Assembly (NCBI GenBank): GCA_947683425.1
Contig: CANTUQ010000055.1
Location: forward strand, 8,961,001 to 9,025,000
Direction: 5' to 3'
From: Excoecaria cochinchinensis
Lineage: Eukaryota > Streptophyta > Magnoliopsida > Malpighiales > Euphorbiaceae
DNA length: 64,000 nucleotides
The position numbers were made by a program, and so were the translations under genes. The notes beneath the pieces are model-generated. The model was not told the DNA's origin and ran no database searches. It saw only the letters and a list, made by a program, of their open reading frames with translations. Below are positions 34,494 through 47,924 of this stretch, piece by piece. Numbering within the stretch: position 1 is the stretch's first letter; the number at the start of each line of letters is the position of its first letter.

Positions 34494-35450
34494 ATGGCTA
34501 ACTCTTCACAACAGACTAAAGAGATTCGTGCCCTAATTGCCCAAGAGATGGACATAAGGTTCGAAGAGCTTGAAAAAAGGTTGTTGGCCATGATTGAGGA
34601 AATAATGGATGCCATGGAGCTCGTTCTTCAAGCCCAGGTTATAGTGACTACTCTTAACCAAGTTGAACCGACTACGATCAAAAAGGCTCATATAGCGATG
34701 GCCATAGTGCTTCCATTTTCTTTCAAGACCAGAGGCAAGGTGCCACTTGATTCACCGGTTGAGCAAGGAGGAAATAGGAGGCCTACTCTAAAATATAACA
34801 TTGTGCCTGAAGAGGGTAGAGACCCATCAATGATGCATACTCTGAAAGATGGAAGCACAGGTAGCCATAACAACAGTAAGGGCAATGTTAGGGCGTTAGA
34901 AGTCCCAGCCACTAGAACAACTCAGCATCACCGTACCATCTTTGGTAAATCATTGTCTTGGCACCTCACCCATCTCGTCAAGGAAGGGAAGTTACAACCA
35001 TTGCCAGTAGGGCTTGCCCCAAGCCAAACACAACCTAGACATAGAACATATTGGTTTTGTGCGTATCACCAGCATATAGGGCACAAAATAGACCACTGTC
35101 GTCCCTTAAGAGACTATATTCAAGAATTGATATTGGACCCAAAAAAAGAAAAGATAGCAGAGGCTCCAACCACGAAAGTGAATCAAAAGCACTATTTTAA
35201 TTTGGGTAGATCCTTGTCTTGGGTCCTTGTGAGGCTGATGAAAGAGGGGCTATTACAGCCATTGCCGATTAGGCTCGCCAGAAACCAAAGGTAGCCCAAT
35301 CACAAGGCAGATCAGTATCGTACTTTCCACCAGCACACCGGGCATTTGACAGATCATTGTCAGACTTTGAAGGATCGGGTTCAAGATCTTATTGAAGATA
35401 AGTAGATCTCTGATCTAGAAAAGCGAAAGCAAAAGAGTAAGCCAAATTAA
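34494..35450 (+). pseudogene. Gag fragment of element D with duplicated zinc knuckle
   Basis: MANSSQQTKEIRALIAQEMD starts a gag-like frame related to the gag N-termini of elements A, B and C, but the central capsid-like domain is deleted. The C-terminal module (SLSW....LMKEG.LQPLP, then a CX2HX4HX4C knuckle) occurs twice, about 255 bp apart. The first knuckle (35058-35099) is complete. The second (about 35313-35357) has lost its first Cys. A TAG stop lies between them at 35292-35294. Confidence 0.75.
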
Positions 35451-37980
35451 GTGCCTAAGAGGGAAAGGAAGTTTTTGAAACCTTGCACACAGAGTGGAGA
35501 AGTATGGGCTACAACACCTCCACCGCTAGGAATAAAAGAAGTGGCCTTAGGAGATGGGCTTAAGGATTTCTTTTTATGTGTTTTTGAACTATGTTATGCA
35601 CTTGTTTCTCTAATTATATTAATAGTATGGGCTTTTCTTATGTATGCATAGTCATATCTTATCACATCATGCATAGTAATAATAATGATCAAGGCATTGG
35701 TTTAATAAACACTGTTTCATTCAGTTTCAAAAAATAATAATCTTGGTTGCGTCCAATCTAACTCCTGAAGCGAGATAAAATTTGAGAGATAAAAAAATGA
35801 AAAATGAAAAATAAAAAAGATAAAAAAAAAAGAGAAAATAGCCTTTGCCTGGACCTAGAATGACATACTAGGACAACCTGCTTCAATTTGTCAACCTAGC
35901 AGCAATCAAAATTTTCAAAAGCCATTCCTTTGCTTTTTCAGCATCTAGGACGCATAGAGTGTAGCTAAGCAAAACCAAGCTCCAATCATTAAGGTGCTGC
36001 CTCAGAAGCTGGACTATCAAATTTAAGACAAATGGAGCTTTGGGCCTTCACAAAAAAAAATGAAAACAAAACCAAAAAATAAAGAGAAGAAAAGAAAAAG
36101 AAAAGAAAAGAAAAAAAAAGAAAAATAAAATCCACAGTTTTGTCCTAAACCATCTGAGGCCAACCTGCAACCAAATCTCAACCATTGAGAGCTACCTCAG
36201 AAATTGAGTGACCAAAATAAAAAGGAAGGCAAAATGTGAGCTTAGACAATCAAATTGCAAAAGGAGAGCTCGTTGACTCAACTAGTTTGCACAAAGGTAA
36301 AGATTAAGCCTTTTGTGCTGAAAAGCCACTATCAAAAGAGGCATTAATAGCAACCGTCCCAACTAGAACAATGATGAAGGACTCAAGAAATCAATCAATG
36401 TTGACAGAATAAAGAAGGTCTCATGGTAAAGGCAATAAAAAAAATCAAAAAGAAGAGAGTAAAAGCCCTGCTGGTCGAAAACCAAAATTAGGCAACCTTG
36501 TTAAAATTAGGCACCCCGCTAGGGTAAAAACCGAAAAGATGCGCTAGGTAAAAAATAAGGGCTGAGAGAAAATATTCAATCAAGAAAATCCGAGAGGGCT
36601 AATTGATAACAGGAGTCGAATGCGCCTAAGTTGCTACTCCCTGAGATTGAATAAAACCTGTGTTTTTGCATCACATGTCTAGTCATGGCTAATATTGTTG
36701 CTATATGGTGCATATAAATAGGAACACATGCATAAGCTAGTCATAAACATGCGATTGAATGGTCAAGAGAAACCTGCAGCATGCATAAGGACATATGCTA
36801 AAATAAGCTTCATTCAGGGCAGTAATGATAAAACTTCATTTGACAAATGCTCCTCTTCCTACCCTTCTAAAATAATAATAAAAAAAACAAAAAAAAAAAA
36901 GAGAAAAAGGCCATTAGAAATAAAAACCGTAATTGGCTCTCTAAGTAAAAGTTAGGCCAAAGAGTAGGGTGAAAACCTGAAAACAAGTAGTCTGTCCTAC
37001 AAGAAAAAAATAAAATGAATAAAAGCCGCTGGAGTGGGTTAGGTCCATTCTAGGCAAAAAATTAGGCACAAGGTTATGTGAAAATCCCTAAAGGGACGCA
37101 TTTCCCGCAAAGAAAAGCTAGTGTGAAAATCCACAAGGGATGCACTACCTTTAATAAATAACTTCCAATACTCAAAACGATAAGGCGGTCCGAATAACCT
37201 CCCTTCAGGCAAATAGTGCATAATGTAAGACACGAGTCAGAGTCTTGGGGGCAAAACATTGTACAGCTCATAGCAAAAGGCGCATGCTCATTGACCAGGG
37301 GGCAAAGATGCACACAGGACAGTTCTATCTGAAAAGCTTATGGGTTAGAATTCATAGGCCAAGATGATACTCTTTTAGATCATTGGGGGCATCAGATAGT
37401 ATAAGCAGTACCCTCAATGAGTCCCTTAACCACCTAGGATGTGGTCTACCCATTTTTGCATCTCACGTGTACAATCTTTTGCATATCTCTTTGCATAAAT
37501 TTACAAGTACATAACCTTTCACGATACCTAACATGCATTCACACATGCATGAACTTTGTATATATCTTGCATATGTATAGTTGTGTACACATAATTTTTG
37601 TACATAATCCTTGGCATGCATTGTGTGTATATAGCTTTGTGTATACATTTCACACACATAATTCCTTACGCACACACAATCTTTTGTATACATTGCTATG
37701 TATATAACTCCGAGGGAAAGGTCTGAATAAACTTCATGCGCAAAGATGATCCAAGAGATGGATTCAGCTCAATATTGTCGGCCACTGTATTTGGCATAAA
37801 ATCATATGGGTCTGTACAGAGGAGGAACACCCAGAAGAACAAGCTTATTCAGGCACACCATGTTGAGGGCAATCAAGAATCGTACAGTGAGGTAGGACCG
37901 TCATTGGCCTACAAAAAAGTGAGACGTCATGCTCACACCCTCGGTCTTATGTCTCTATGGCTATCCAACATATCCTGAAC
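35451..37980 (+). mobile_element. Internal remnants and 3' non-coding region of element D
   Basis: A short RT N-terminal remnant around 35760-35880 (the reading FAWT corresponds to KVFAWTYEDMPG in element B) is interrupted by A-rich sequence, and the protease is gone. Purine-rich runs fill 35800-36130. The stretch 36540-37180 matches, inverted, 58860-59560 of element C, so it is the conserved 3' non-coding part of the family. A G-rich TTGGGGGCATCAG lies at 37385. No 3' LTR follows. The 37736-37978 open frame is unrecognised. Confidence 0.65.
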
Positions 37981-40277
37981 TAGACTTAACTACTAGAATA
38001 CTACAAAGGGCACCAATAATCCATTTCTCACATCTTTAAGTTACCATTCATACATTTCATGGAATTTCATCATATTATTCCATTTTTTTTCATACAATTC
38101 AAATATTATACATGTGATTATCATCCTTATACCATCACACACCATAAAAGATCATCATTTCATCATGGTACACTTGTATACATACATGCACACATTCGAC
38201 CAACATATTAACTTTTCACCATTAATTCTTTTTATCAACTTTAACATTTATTTAGGCTATTCACATGTTGAATAACATAGCCATGCCATTATTTTACATT
38301 AAAACACATCAAAATCATACCTTTACATACATACCCATTCGGCCTCACATGTACATCATACATCATGCAACTTTTTCATGTTCTAACACATGCCATTAGC
38401 TAGTTCACATGCCAAATGCTATGTATACACCATAAATATACCATAAACATCATCATATATCATGAAAAATGCATGTATGCCATTCAGCCTACATACTAAT
38501 CTTTCACTCTCAATTCTTTTCATCAACTTTAACATTTATTTATGTCATTTACATGTTGAATAACATAGCTATGCAATTATTTTTCATTAAAACTCATCAA
38601 AATCATACCTTTACACATGATAACCATTTGGCCACATACATACATCATACATCATGACATTTTCACAAGCCCATTAAATAGATCACATGCCAAATACCAT
38701 GTATACATCATAAATATGCCCTAAACATCATCAAAACACATCAAAATCATGTGATATACCATTCAGCCTAAGTAGAAATTCATTATGCCAACTTTGTTTT
38801 CTCATTTTAAACATTCACATCACCTTTTTTAACCTTCCTAAACATGTCTATATGGTTTGATTCAATTAAACATGCATATTTCACATACTTTATGTTTAAA
38901 TATAACTAAAAATCATACTTTTAACATGGAAAAAGGAGGATATTGTATCCAATAACATTATTTTCTTGTTCTCCACATCATAAGCATGCTTTCCATGCCT
39001 TAACTCCAAGAAATAACACCATCTCCTTCGAAATCCTCAATTTGACACATAAACTCTTCCACTTATTTTCTCCCACTTATTCCACTTCAAATGAAATTTT
39101 GAGACCATTATCATGGAAAAGAGAGGCTAGATTTTACTTGGGAGGGTTGGATTTGGTGGGAACTTGAGAGAGGAATGAAGAAAATTCAAGAGAGATGTGA
39201 GATGTACCATTTGGCCATGGAGAAGGGTGGAGAGAAATGGAGAGCTTTCTAGGGTTTTTTGATATTTAGGAGTTTATGTAGGTGGTTTTGATGGGTTGGG
39301 CTTGGTCCAACCAATTGGGCCAACCTAATTCTAAGCCCATTTAAGAAATTAGGCCCAATAAGCAATTAAAAATAATTTCTCTTACTTGCCATGCTCAATT
39401 TCTCCCAAAATCAATTCCATAATTCTTAAAATATATAATTTAGCCTCCAAATAAAATTTTAGCTCAATCGAAGACCGTTTCCCGATTTCGATAATTTCTT
39501 ATCAGTCCGATAACTCAATTTTCTGTCTCACCGTAAAATTTATTTTTCATTACCATTTAATTCTCCTTAATATTTCAAGCAAGTCCATGCTTTCAGATAA
39601 TTTTTTTGGGGTCTATAACTCCATTTAGAGTCCGGTCAAACTTTGGTCAAACTAGTCAAACCAAAGTCAATTGTTCCTGCCGATTCGTTTCACTGGTTGA
39701 ACCGGTTCGGTTCGATTCACTTTTCATCCTTGACCTTAATTTTACTCTTAATAACTCATTTAACTTTCATTTCATCTCATTCAGGTTCCTTATCCGGTTC
39801 GGTTTAATTGAACTAGTCCGACTCACCAATTTTTCATTGTCATCATAAAATTACTTTTTTACCTCTAAACTGTTCTACACACTATTTTGAGTCTATCTGT
39901 GCCTTCAGATAACTTTTTGGAAGTCGTTTACTTTCTTTAAGGTCTTGGTCAAAACTTGGTCAAACTTAGTTACTATTTGAATGGAACCAGAGGTTTTTCT
40001 CCAATTTAACTTTCGGGGATCTATTTGACCTCATTTTCAATCCAAATTATACCACCAGGCTCCTTATAACTTGTACTTCCAAATAACCCAATAAAATATT
40101 TTTTACTTTCGGGTTCCTGAAAAATTACCCATCAAGGGCTTTTCTAACCTGAGCACATTTAACCTTTTTTTTCCTCTGTCTTTTAGGATCCAAATACTGA
40201 TATTTTCACCTGAAATTCACACTATATACTCTACAGATTTCACTGATTACTAATGACCCGGTATTCAGGCTATTACA
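37981..40277 (-). mobile_element. Chromovirus-type LTR, minus strand
   Basis: Read on the minus strand it starts TGTAATAGCCTGAATACCGG at 40277 and runs through sequence organised like the LTR at 20020-25461 (blocks with GGTCAAACTTGGTCAAA, a leader with short frames at 39110-39260, then AT-rich DNA). The left boundary is uncertain. No internal domain adjoins it, so it may be a solo LTR inserted into the LTR of element A. Confidence 0.5.
38195..38700 (-). repeat. About 288-bp tandem duplication within the LTR
   Basis: A block with ATCAACTTTAACATTTATTTA and ACATGTTGAATAACATAGC occurs at 38234 and again at 38522, with matching flanks. A partial third copy follows near 38730. Confidence 0.7.
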
Positions 40278-42098
40278 ATTTATTTTTAAAGATAATTGAA
40301 ATTTTGTATTTGTCTTTCAAGGCAAATATTTATTTTTATCTTTATCCCTAAATCAAAGTTAACCTATAAATAGAAGGCTAATGAAGGAAAAAGGGAATTT
40401 TTTTGGAGAACCTTTTGGAAAGAAAAAAATAGATTTTTATAAACAAAAGTTTTCTCTTTATATTTATTTTCTTTTGAAATTTATTGAAAAAGAATTAGAA
40501 GTAAATTTAAGAAAGGGAAATCGATTTTTTTTCTTGATTTACCTTCTTAAGATTCCAAATTATTTCATAAGAAAGAAGTGCATTTGAGAAAAGGAAATCA
40601 ATTCTCTATTCTTGACTTACTTTCCTAAAATTTCAAATTATTTCAAAAGAACGATTTTTTTAGAGAGAAATTGTTTTCAATTTGTTCAACTGTCAACCAA
40701 TCCTTTTAGAATTCAAAGGAGATCTATATAGCTTTTGCCTTTCAGAGATCAATACTCTAAGGGTAAATATCCTGGGTTAGTCATTTTTGCATTAATTTCA
40801 ATATCTTGACATGAAATATATGATTTAGTTTCAAAATGCAAATTAATTTATCTGCTTGACAATTTTATTATTTCATGATGGGATTTACTTTATTAATGAT
40901 TTATTTAACCCAATTGCATGACATAGTGGTCTAAGATTTGTAAAAGGTAAGAAATTTAAGTTTTGAGTATCAAAAATAGAGTTTTCCGGTTGTTTTTGAT
41001 TCCTGGAGATGATCGACGGGAAGAAGGACTTTCCGACGGCCGTCGCTCAAAGCGACCGACGGGACGTCACGAAAAACTTCTTCTACCCTCAGTCACTTCT
41101 CGGGCCGTCCCTCGTCTTTCATTGGCCATCCTTAGGTCTTTTCTTTCCCCTTTTTAATTGTTTCAATTTCTTTTTCTATATTATGTCTTTGCATTTTTAA
41201 TTTTAGGTATTTCATTAATATTCTTCTACTATTTTGCCATTTATTATGCTTTTAATATTTTATTTTAATGTTAGTCTATTTTGGTTTTATGAGTTATATT
41301 TTGTTGAGTATGGATGGTAGAATGGAGGCTCAAAATTGGCATGATTTGGAGAGATCATATTGGTTCATTTTTCTCACCCTTTTCTTTTTATTAGTTAAGT
41401 TTTTTTTTTAACTCTCCAGTTTTATTTTTCTGTTCGTTAATATAAAAAAGCACAAAAAGAATTTTTATAATTAAAATAAGATTTTCTTTAATAAAATGGG
41501 ACCAAAGTCATAATTTTTTTCCAATGAAATGTAACCTAAGATCATTATTTCAAGTATATATGCAAGGACCAATGTCCTCATCTCGAATAAATGTCCCATT
41601 TTATGTATGATTTATATTTCCCTTTATGGAGGTTGTATTCTGCCCCTATCTTATTGTAAGTTAACGTACTTTTATTTGCTTTATTTTAATCATATTATTT
41701 ACTGCTTTTAGTTATGTGTTTAAATTGCGCTTTAATAATTGCATTAGATATTATGAGAAGAGGAATAGAATTTTAACTTTAAAAACTCACTTATAACTTT
41801 GACCAAGGTATAAATAAAAGTAAAGTCCTGAACTCTCTCTGGTCTTAGGTTTTAAGAGGCTAGATGGACCTTCCCAATGTTCTATTGGGATGAAAATTCC
41901 AAAATATCTCTTGTTGCCCAAAATAGACATATACGCATCGTCTTAGGTACAATTTTCCAATATTCTATTAGGTGTCAACTCCAAAATACCTTTTGTTGCC
42001 CAAAATAGACGCCCTTGTAATCTTTACAAGTTTTATTAATCTGCCTCGAATACCCTAAAAGTGGGTTTTTGAGGCCTCCGGGTTCGGTGCGCTTCATA
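40278..42098 (+). mobile_element. 5' LTR of element A, 5' end missing
   Basis: Keeps a TATAAATA box (40367-40374), a GC-rich hairpin block (41010-41115), GGACCAATGTCCTCAT (41566-41581) and one to two of the 98-bp units (41840-42010). It ends CTTCATA where intact copies have CGTCACA. The family start TGTAGACACC is absent; the minus-strand LTR adjoins instead. Confidence 0.75.
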
Positions 42099-42099
42099 A

Positions 42100-42117
42100 T
42101 GGTGACTCCACTAGAGA
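42100..42117 (+). other. Primer-binding site of element A, decayed
   Basis: TGGTGACTCCACTAGAGA, two G-to-A-type or similar changes from the intact site in element C. Position directly after the LTR end supports the call. Confidence 0.7.
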
Positions 42118-42869
42118 TAATAAGACTTTACTTCGAAAGTAACTTGGTTAAAATATATAATTGAATTTTTAAGTTAAAATTTCATCCATTTTCAAACTGC
42201 ATAGCATTTCATTAGAGCCTTAGATCTACGCTAGTTGGTCCCTTTTTAGCCACGGTGCGTTCCTAAAGCACGACCCTACGTTCACTCAATGTGGAAAAGT
42301 GTTAGGGATAACACCAGCCCAAGCCATATACCATCATTGTATATTAAATGATGACCCGATCGATCGCTATGCTCATGATGAGTTAGACCCGTTGGCAGGG
42401 ATCATGCTTGGGTAGCCCTAAAATTTTATTGCCCTAACTAATGCCCATGTAATGAAAATAGATACTTCCCCTAGCTGATATGAACCTTAATATTGTGCTT
42501 GCTATATGGATCATTATGTATTGAGTAGACCTAGATAAATTGAATGGTCACTTAATCAAGGGTTTTCATGCCCCGGTAGGCCCATTTTGATTCATTTGGA
42601 TTATTTAAATACATAATGATCAAGACCCATATGTATGCACTTTATATAAAGAGAGCTTGTGTTGTCGGTCCTCAGCCACACATCATACGCGTCCATTGGG
42701 TTCCCCGATGACCTATGGGCTAATCCCACCTAGGAAAGAAATAACATGACCTCTTGTGTGGGAGTAAGAAGGTTGGAAGGATCTTCTTGCTTGCATGTGG
42801 TTGTGGATGCTGCATAAAGCACGACCATGCATTATATGTCATTCATGCATTATCCTAACAGGGTATGTT

Positions 42870-44370
42870 TTGTAGCCATCATAGATCCATCCAGGTGGTC
42901 TAGAGCTCCCGATGGTTGGCTAGTCAGAAATCCTTTTTTTGAATTGCTCGAAAGGGTGACATATTGGGGTTAGAGTCACTTTTAGATAGTAGTGAGACAT
43001 ACGCTTCAGAATCTTCAACAGAGGTCAATATGGCTAACCCACCAAGAGAATCTGATGCAACTCGCGCCATAATTGCTAAGGATGTAGGTATGAGACTAGA
43101 AGAGTTTGAAAATTGGATGATGACTATGATGGGGAATTTGACTGCAGCCATAAGACCACCTGTCGGACCAAATTTGGTTGCCCCCATGTAGGATAAAATG
43201 AGTAGGAGACTGTTAGCGAAGATCCTCCTGAGGTGGTACGTCCACCACCTATTGATCTCAGAGCCACTACGCCTTCAGGCCAGAGATGAGGCGGAGCCTA
43301 TAGACTGGAAAATGATTTTATAGAAGATGAGTATGAAGAACCCGTAGGGGTAAGAGGAAAGGCACCTCAGACGTAAGAAGTAATATGGAGAAAGATGGAA
43401 GAGAAATTCGAGGCAATGTCTCGTATACTGATAGTCGGGAAAGGAATGAATCCCGGAGATAAAGAATTGGAGGGCGAGGATTTAATTCCCTAGAACTTCA
43501 AGATGCCTGACGTCCCAAAATTTGATGGTACATCGGATCCAACGGCATATGTGAAAAAATATTCATTGGTAATGAAGGGTACGACCTTGATAAAAAGGTA
43601 GAAGATAGAATATTTCTGCCTAAGCTTAACAGGACTCGCAGTTGACTGGTATCATGGACTTGATAGGAGAACGAAAGAAGATTGGGATTTGCTGACAGAA
43701 GAATTCCTCAGGCAATACGACTGCAGTACGAGGATAAAGATAACTTTGAAAGAATTAAAACTGTTGCAGGAAAAATTAGGGAAGTCATTTTACAAATACT
43801 TGACCCGATGGAGGAACCGTGTAATAGAGATGAAGAGGAAGCCGGACACTCCAAATAAAATTAGGCTTTTTACTAGAAATGCTAGCTCGTATTTGAAGGA
43901 TGGGCTGAAGATGAAAGGATTAAAAGATTGGGAGTCTCTAAAGGACATAGCTATAGAGGCTAAGAGCGAATACTTGATGAAGAAACCGAGTAACGAAGCC
44001 TATGCCAAAAGGAGCAATAGCAACTAGGGAGCTAGCACATCAGTGGGCTCTAGCAGTGGTAATATGATAGGCAAGACAGCCAAGGTCTCAGCCATAAGAG
44101 TCGGTCAGAGACACTTTTCAAACTTAGGAATGTCTCTCTCATATGTGTTCTCATAGGTGTTGAAAAGGCTAATGAAGGAGGGGAAGTTACAGCCTTTAAC
44201 GTGCATACCATCAGCACATCAGATATATTACGAATAATAACAAGACACTCAGAAATGCAATTCAGGATCTAATTGACTCTAAACAAATCACTGATCCAGA
44301 ATAGAGGAATAACAAGAAGAAATTCGGTTATAATAACGTGCCCCGCCTATTTTTACGATCGGGTCTAGGC
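42870..44370 (+). pseudogene. Gag of element A, decayed
   Basis: Recognisable from about 42,880 (CATCATAGATCCATCCAGG, as at the gag start of B). It passes the SSETYASESSTEV and DATRAIIAKDVG region to the gag core (PDVPKFDGTSDPTAYVKKYS, LTGLAVDWYHGLDRRTKED), and the frame 43689-44027 covers the C-terminal half of the core. Stops and frameshifts interrupt it, and the zinc-knuckle region is deleted. Confidence 0.8.
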
Positions 44371-45939
44371 TGCTCGAGTGGTAAATTCTAAAAGACCTAT
44401 TTGTGATGAAGATGTTGCTATCACGTGCCTTGAGAAGGCAAGTAAAAAAGGGATTCCCGTGGCAACAATTGATTGTTGGTCCACTAGTGAGAGTGGAAAT
44501 GAAGATGAGGAAGATAAAGAACTTGCTAACTTATGGGGTTCAGAAGATGAGAGGAAAGAAATTAGAGCAGTGACCCAAAGTGAAAGGGTAGTTCCGGATA
44601 AGAAAAGGGTAGTTTCGGAGTAAGAAAAGCCGTAAAATACTAGCGGCAGTACATGTGGAGAAGGAGCCGGAAGAGGACCAAGTAATGAAACAGTTGAAAA
44701 GGACTCCGGTTCAGATATTAATTTGGGATTTATTGAGGCAATCCCCATCGCATAGGCGAAAGTTAGTAGAAGCCCTATGCGAGTCCACTGTTGCAACTAC
44801 CATTTCTCCAATAGAGGTATTACACATTGTGAAAGGTACTGGAGAAAATTTGGTTTATTCAGATGCTAGTTTGCCAGTAGAAGGTCGTAATCACAACCAT
44901 CCTTTGCATATAAGGGCATAAATCAATAAAAAACATACTGCCTATGTTATGGTAGATGATGGTTCTTTTATAAACGTGTGCCCTCTGGTGGCAATATCAA
45001 CTTTTGGATTGAACGAGGATATGTTGAGAAAGTTAGATCTTACAATCATTGCCTACGACAACTCCTAAAGGTAAGCATCAGGGACCTTTAGAGCAACGGT
45101 AAAGACCGAACCGGTAGAGACGAAGGTTGAATTTGTGGTCCTTCCTATTCTAGCCAACTTTTTAGCATTGTTGGGCAGACCATGGTTTCATAAGTTGGGA
45201 GGGGTGCCATCTACTTTGCATCAAATGATAAAGATCCCACATGAGGAATGGGTAATGACAATTAGAGCTACCAGGGAAAATCATGTGTCCATCATAGAAA
45301 TTGCAAAACAACCTTTCAGCGGTTTTCATGTGGCTGTGATAAATGGAGAAGATGATATTGTAGGGAGCTCTCAGGTGGTAAATATGCTGAAGAAGATGTC
45401 TTTCCTTCCTGGAGCTGGTTTGGGTAGGAACTCCTAGGGGCCACAAGCAGCTATCATGATGAGGGGTCAAAAAGATCAGAGGGCCCTCGTGTATAAAGGC
45501 ATAATAATGATGAGTAAGAAGACAGCATGTGAGATCCCTCACATTACGGAGAGTTTTGTGCTAGGCACCTTAGTATGTGCTTATACTGGAGAAGTTGAAA
45601 CCTAGTGGATAGATGGGAGGATCATACCAGGATTCGAGGTTTTCAATGACGCCTTTGATTGGGACATTGGATTTATCAAGCCAATAGAGGGCTTTTGGGA
45701 TGAAGAAATCATGACCCAAGGCATTGTTTGGGACTGAGATGCGCCCGAAGAGATCATCACTGATAGGTTGATGGCTACTCGAGTGAAGGGTAAAAAGAAG
45801 GTAGAAGATGAAACTGCAGGCTTGAAGAACCAAGACAAGATTCCATTGGAGGTTGCTGAAGAGCCTCCAAAAAGTCAAGATGCCACTCAACTGTCGGCTG
45901 CGACATCTACTTCTACAGAGAAAAAAGATAATAGTGAAT
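44371..45939 (+). pseudogene. Protease and G-patch region of element A
   Basis: Carries VMVDDGSFINVCPLVA (about 44948-44995), then LLGRPWFHKLGGVPSTLHQM (about 45168-45228) and the G-patch-like PGAGLGRNS (about 45408-45434), where a CAG-to-TAG stop falls at 45435-45437. It is colinear with element B and broken by several stops. Confidence 0.8.
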
Positions 45940-46736
45940 TTGATTTTCTTTTTGTTCCAGAACTTTTTAACGATGTTTATGACGTTTTTGATTCCATTAA
46001 TAAAATGAATAATTTTGCTTACTTGTACGATGTTTCTAATGATTTCACTATACATAATCATGATCATGACTCATTCATATTTGACATTGATTCAACTGAT
46101 GTCACTCCATTTAATCTCAAAACTTTGGAAAACCTAAAAGAAATCTTAATAGCATCTAGCATAACTCCTGAAGAGAGTAAAATTTGAGAGAATCTTAAAA
46201 AAATATGAAAAAGTATTAGCCTAGGCTTATGACGACATGCTAAGAATTGACCGTGAAATCGCCGAACATGCCATACCAATATATCCTGACCATAAACCAG
46301 TTAAGCAAAAACTCAGAAGGCTTTAGCCAGAATGGGCAAAAAAGGTTAAGGAAGAGGTTCACAAACAGATTGAGGCCAAGTTTCTCATATAAGTTCAATA
46401 CCCGACTTGGTTGGCCAATGTTGTCCTAGTGGCCAAGAAGAACGGAAAAGTACGTGTATGCATAGACCATCGGGATTTGAACAAGGATTGTCTAAAAGAT
46501 GATTTTACTCTGCCTCACATCGAAGTCTTAGTAGACAGTGCAGTCGCTTATATGATGCACAACTTTGTGTATGGATACGCTGGATATAATTAGATCCTTA
46601 ACAAGATAGTTGATCGGATTAAGATAGCCTTCATCACTGAATGGGGTACATTTGCTTATAGGGTAATGCCTTTTGGTTCGAAAAATGTGGGTGCAACCTA
46701 TCAAAGGATGGCTACTAGGATTCTCGATGACCTGAT
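45940..46736 (+). pseudogene. RT N-terminal half of element A, cut by element B
   Basis: The frame 45768-46187 runs unbroken from the protease tail into the RT leader (LFVPELFNDVYD...). RT continues with stops through VCIDHRDLNKDCLKDDFTLP and WGTFAYRVMPFGSKN to RMATRILDDL, where the LTR of element B begins at 46737. The YVDD site would lie beyond the insertion and is not in the window. Confidence 0.85.
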
Positions 46737-47029
46737 TGTAGACACCGGGTCTCGAGTAGTCTTGATCAGGATTACCCAATGATGAAATTAAGTGTGCCGA
46801 GTTATAGGCAAAAGGAATGAAAGTTGGAAGTGATAATTTCCTTATCGTTTTGATTTGTTAGGAATGAAGAAAAATGTATTTTAAAAATGTTGTAAAAATT
46901 ATTTTGGGATAAAAAGTTATTTGTTAAATTATTGTATTTTTATAGAATTTTATTTAAAAAAAAAAAAAAAATTTCGCGCTAGTGTCGGGTTGCGACAGCG
47001 CTGGGTGCACTCGCCAGGGCGCTGGGCGA

Positions 47030-47075
47030 CGCGCAGGCGCGCGCTGACGGGTTGCCCGTCACGCGCGCCTGCGCG
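47030..47075. repeat. Long GC-only hairpin in LTR B
   Basis: Arms 47030-47051 and 47055-47075 pair over 21 bp with one bulged C and a 3-base TTG loop. It is almost entirely G and C. Confidence 0.85.
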
Positions 47076-47867
47076 CGGGAAGCTCGTCGGGCGCTCCGAC
47101 GGGGCGCCCCGCGCCCCTGTTCGCCTATTTTGCCTTTTTTTGGTCTTTTTGGCCATAAATTCTTCATTTTAAATGCTTTTTAACTCATTTTTTTTACAAA
47201 ATTTAATTCAAAAAGCCTTTTATCTTCAAACCCAATAAATTCAGTGGTTTTTTGTAATTATGGGAATTAAATTAATTTAATTTCTTAATTAAAAAATCTG
47301 AATTTTGAGGGGAATAAAAAGGGTTTTTTAGTGAGAATTGAGGGGGGATTTTCTTTAGAAAATATTTTTCTTCTTCTTTCTTCTTTCAAGAACAAATTCT
47401 CTCAATTTCTAAAGGAATTTCCAGCAATTCTTAAGGCAAAAAATGACAATTTTTGTTCTTGAGAATTTTCTTATTTTCAATTGACAATTTTTACTTTGAG
47501 ACAAATAAATAAATTATTTGTTCTTGAGTAAAAATTCACTTTCAATATTTTATTTTCTAATTTTATTCCAACAATACAAGACAAGGAATTGGATCTTACC
47601 TTCTCTTCATCAAGATAAATTTTGAGGGTAAACATTCTTGGCTCAATTTCTTAGTTTAATCTTTAATTTAATTTTTTATTTCTAATTAACTAGTTAACAT
47701 GTAAATTATTTTAGTCTTATTATTTTCTTCTTATTTCTTGTTTTTGTTTTTTATTTGATTAGTTAACAATGTAAATTCTCTTAGAACTATTTTATTATTT
47801 TTATTTAATTGTTTATATTATTTTTATTTAATTGTTCGTGTTGTTCATGTTGTTCACATGTTGTTAT

Positions 47868-47884
47868 CATCATTATTATTATTG

Positions 47885-47924
<40 letters not shown>

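Noticed and set aside
34494..35294. A 266-codon frame considered as a host gene.
   Set aside because: Its knuckle and SLSW-LMKEG-LQPLP modules are colinear with gag of elements B and C, and it follows an LTR and primer site.
46921..47172. Overlapping Arg/Ala-rich frames on both strands, also at 31380-31631 and 56760-57062.
   Set aside because: They arise from the GC-rich islands of the LTRs, where stop codons are rare. No start context or conservation between copies supports coding.
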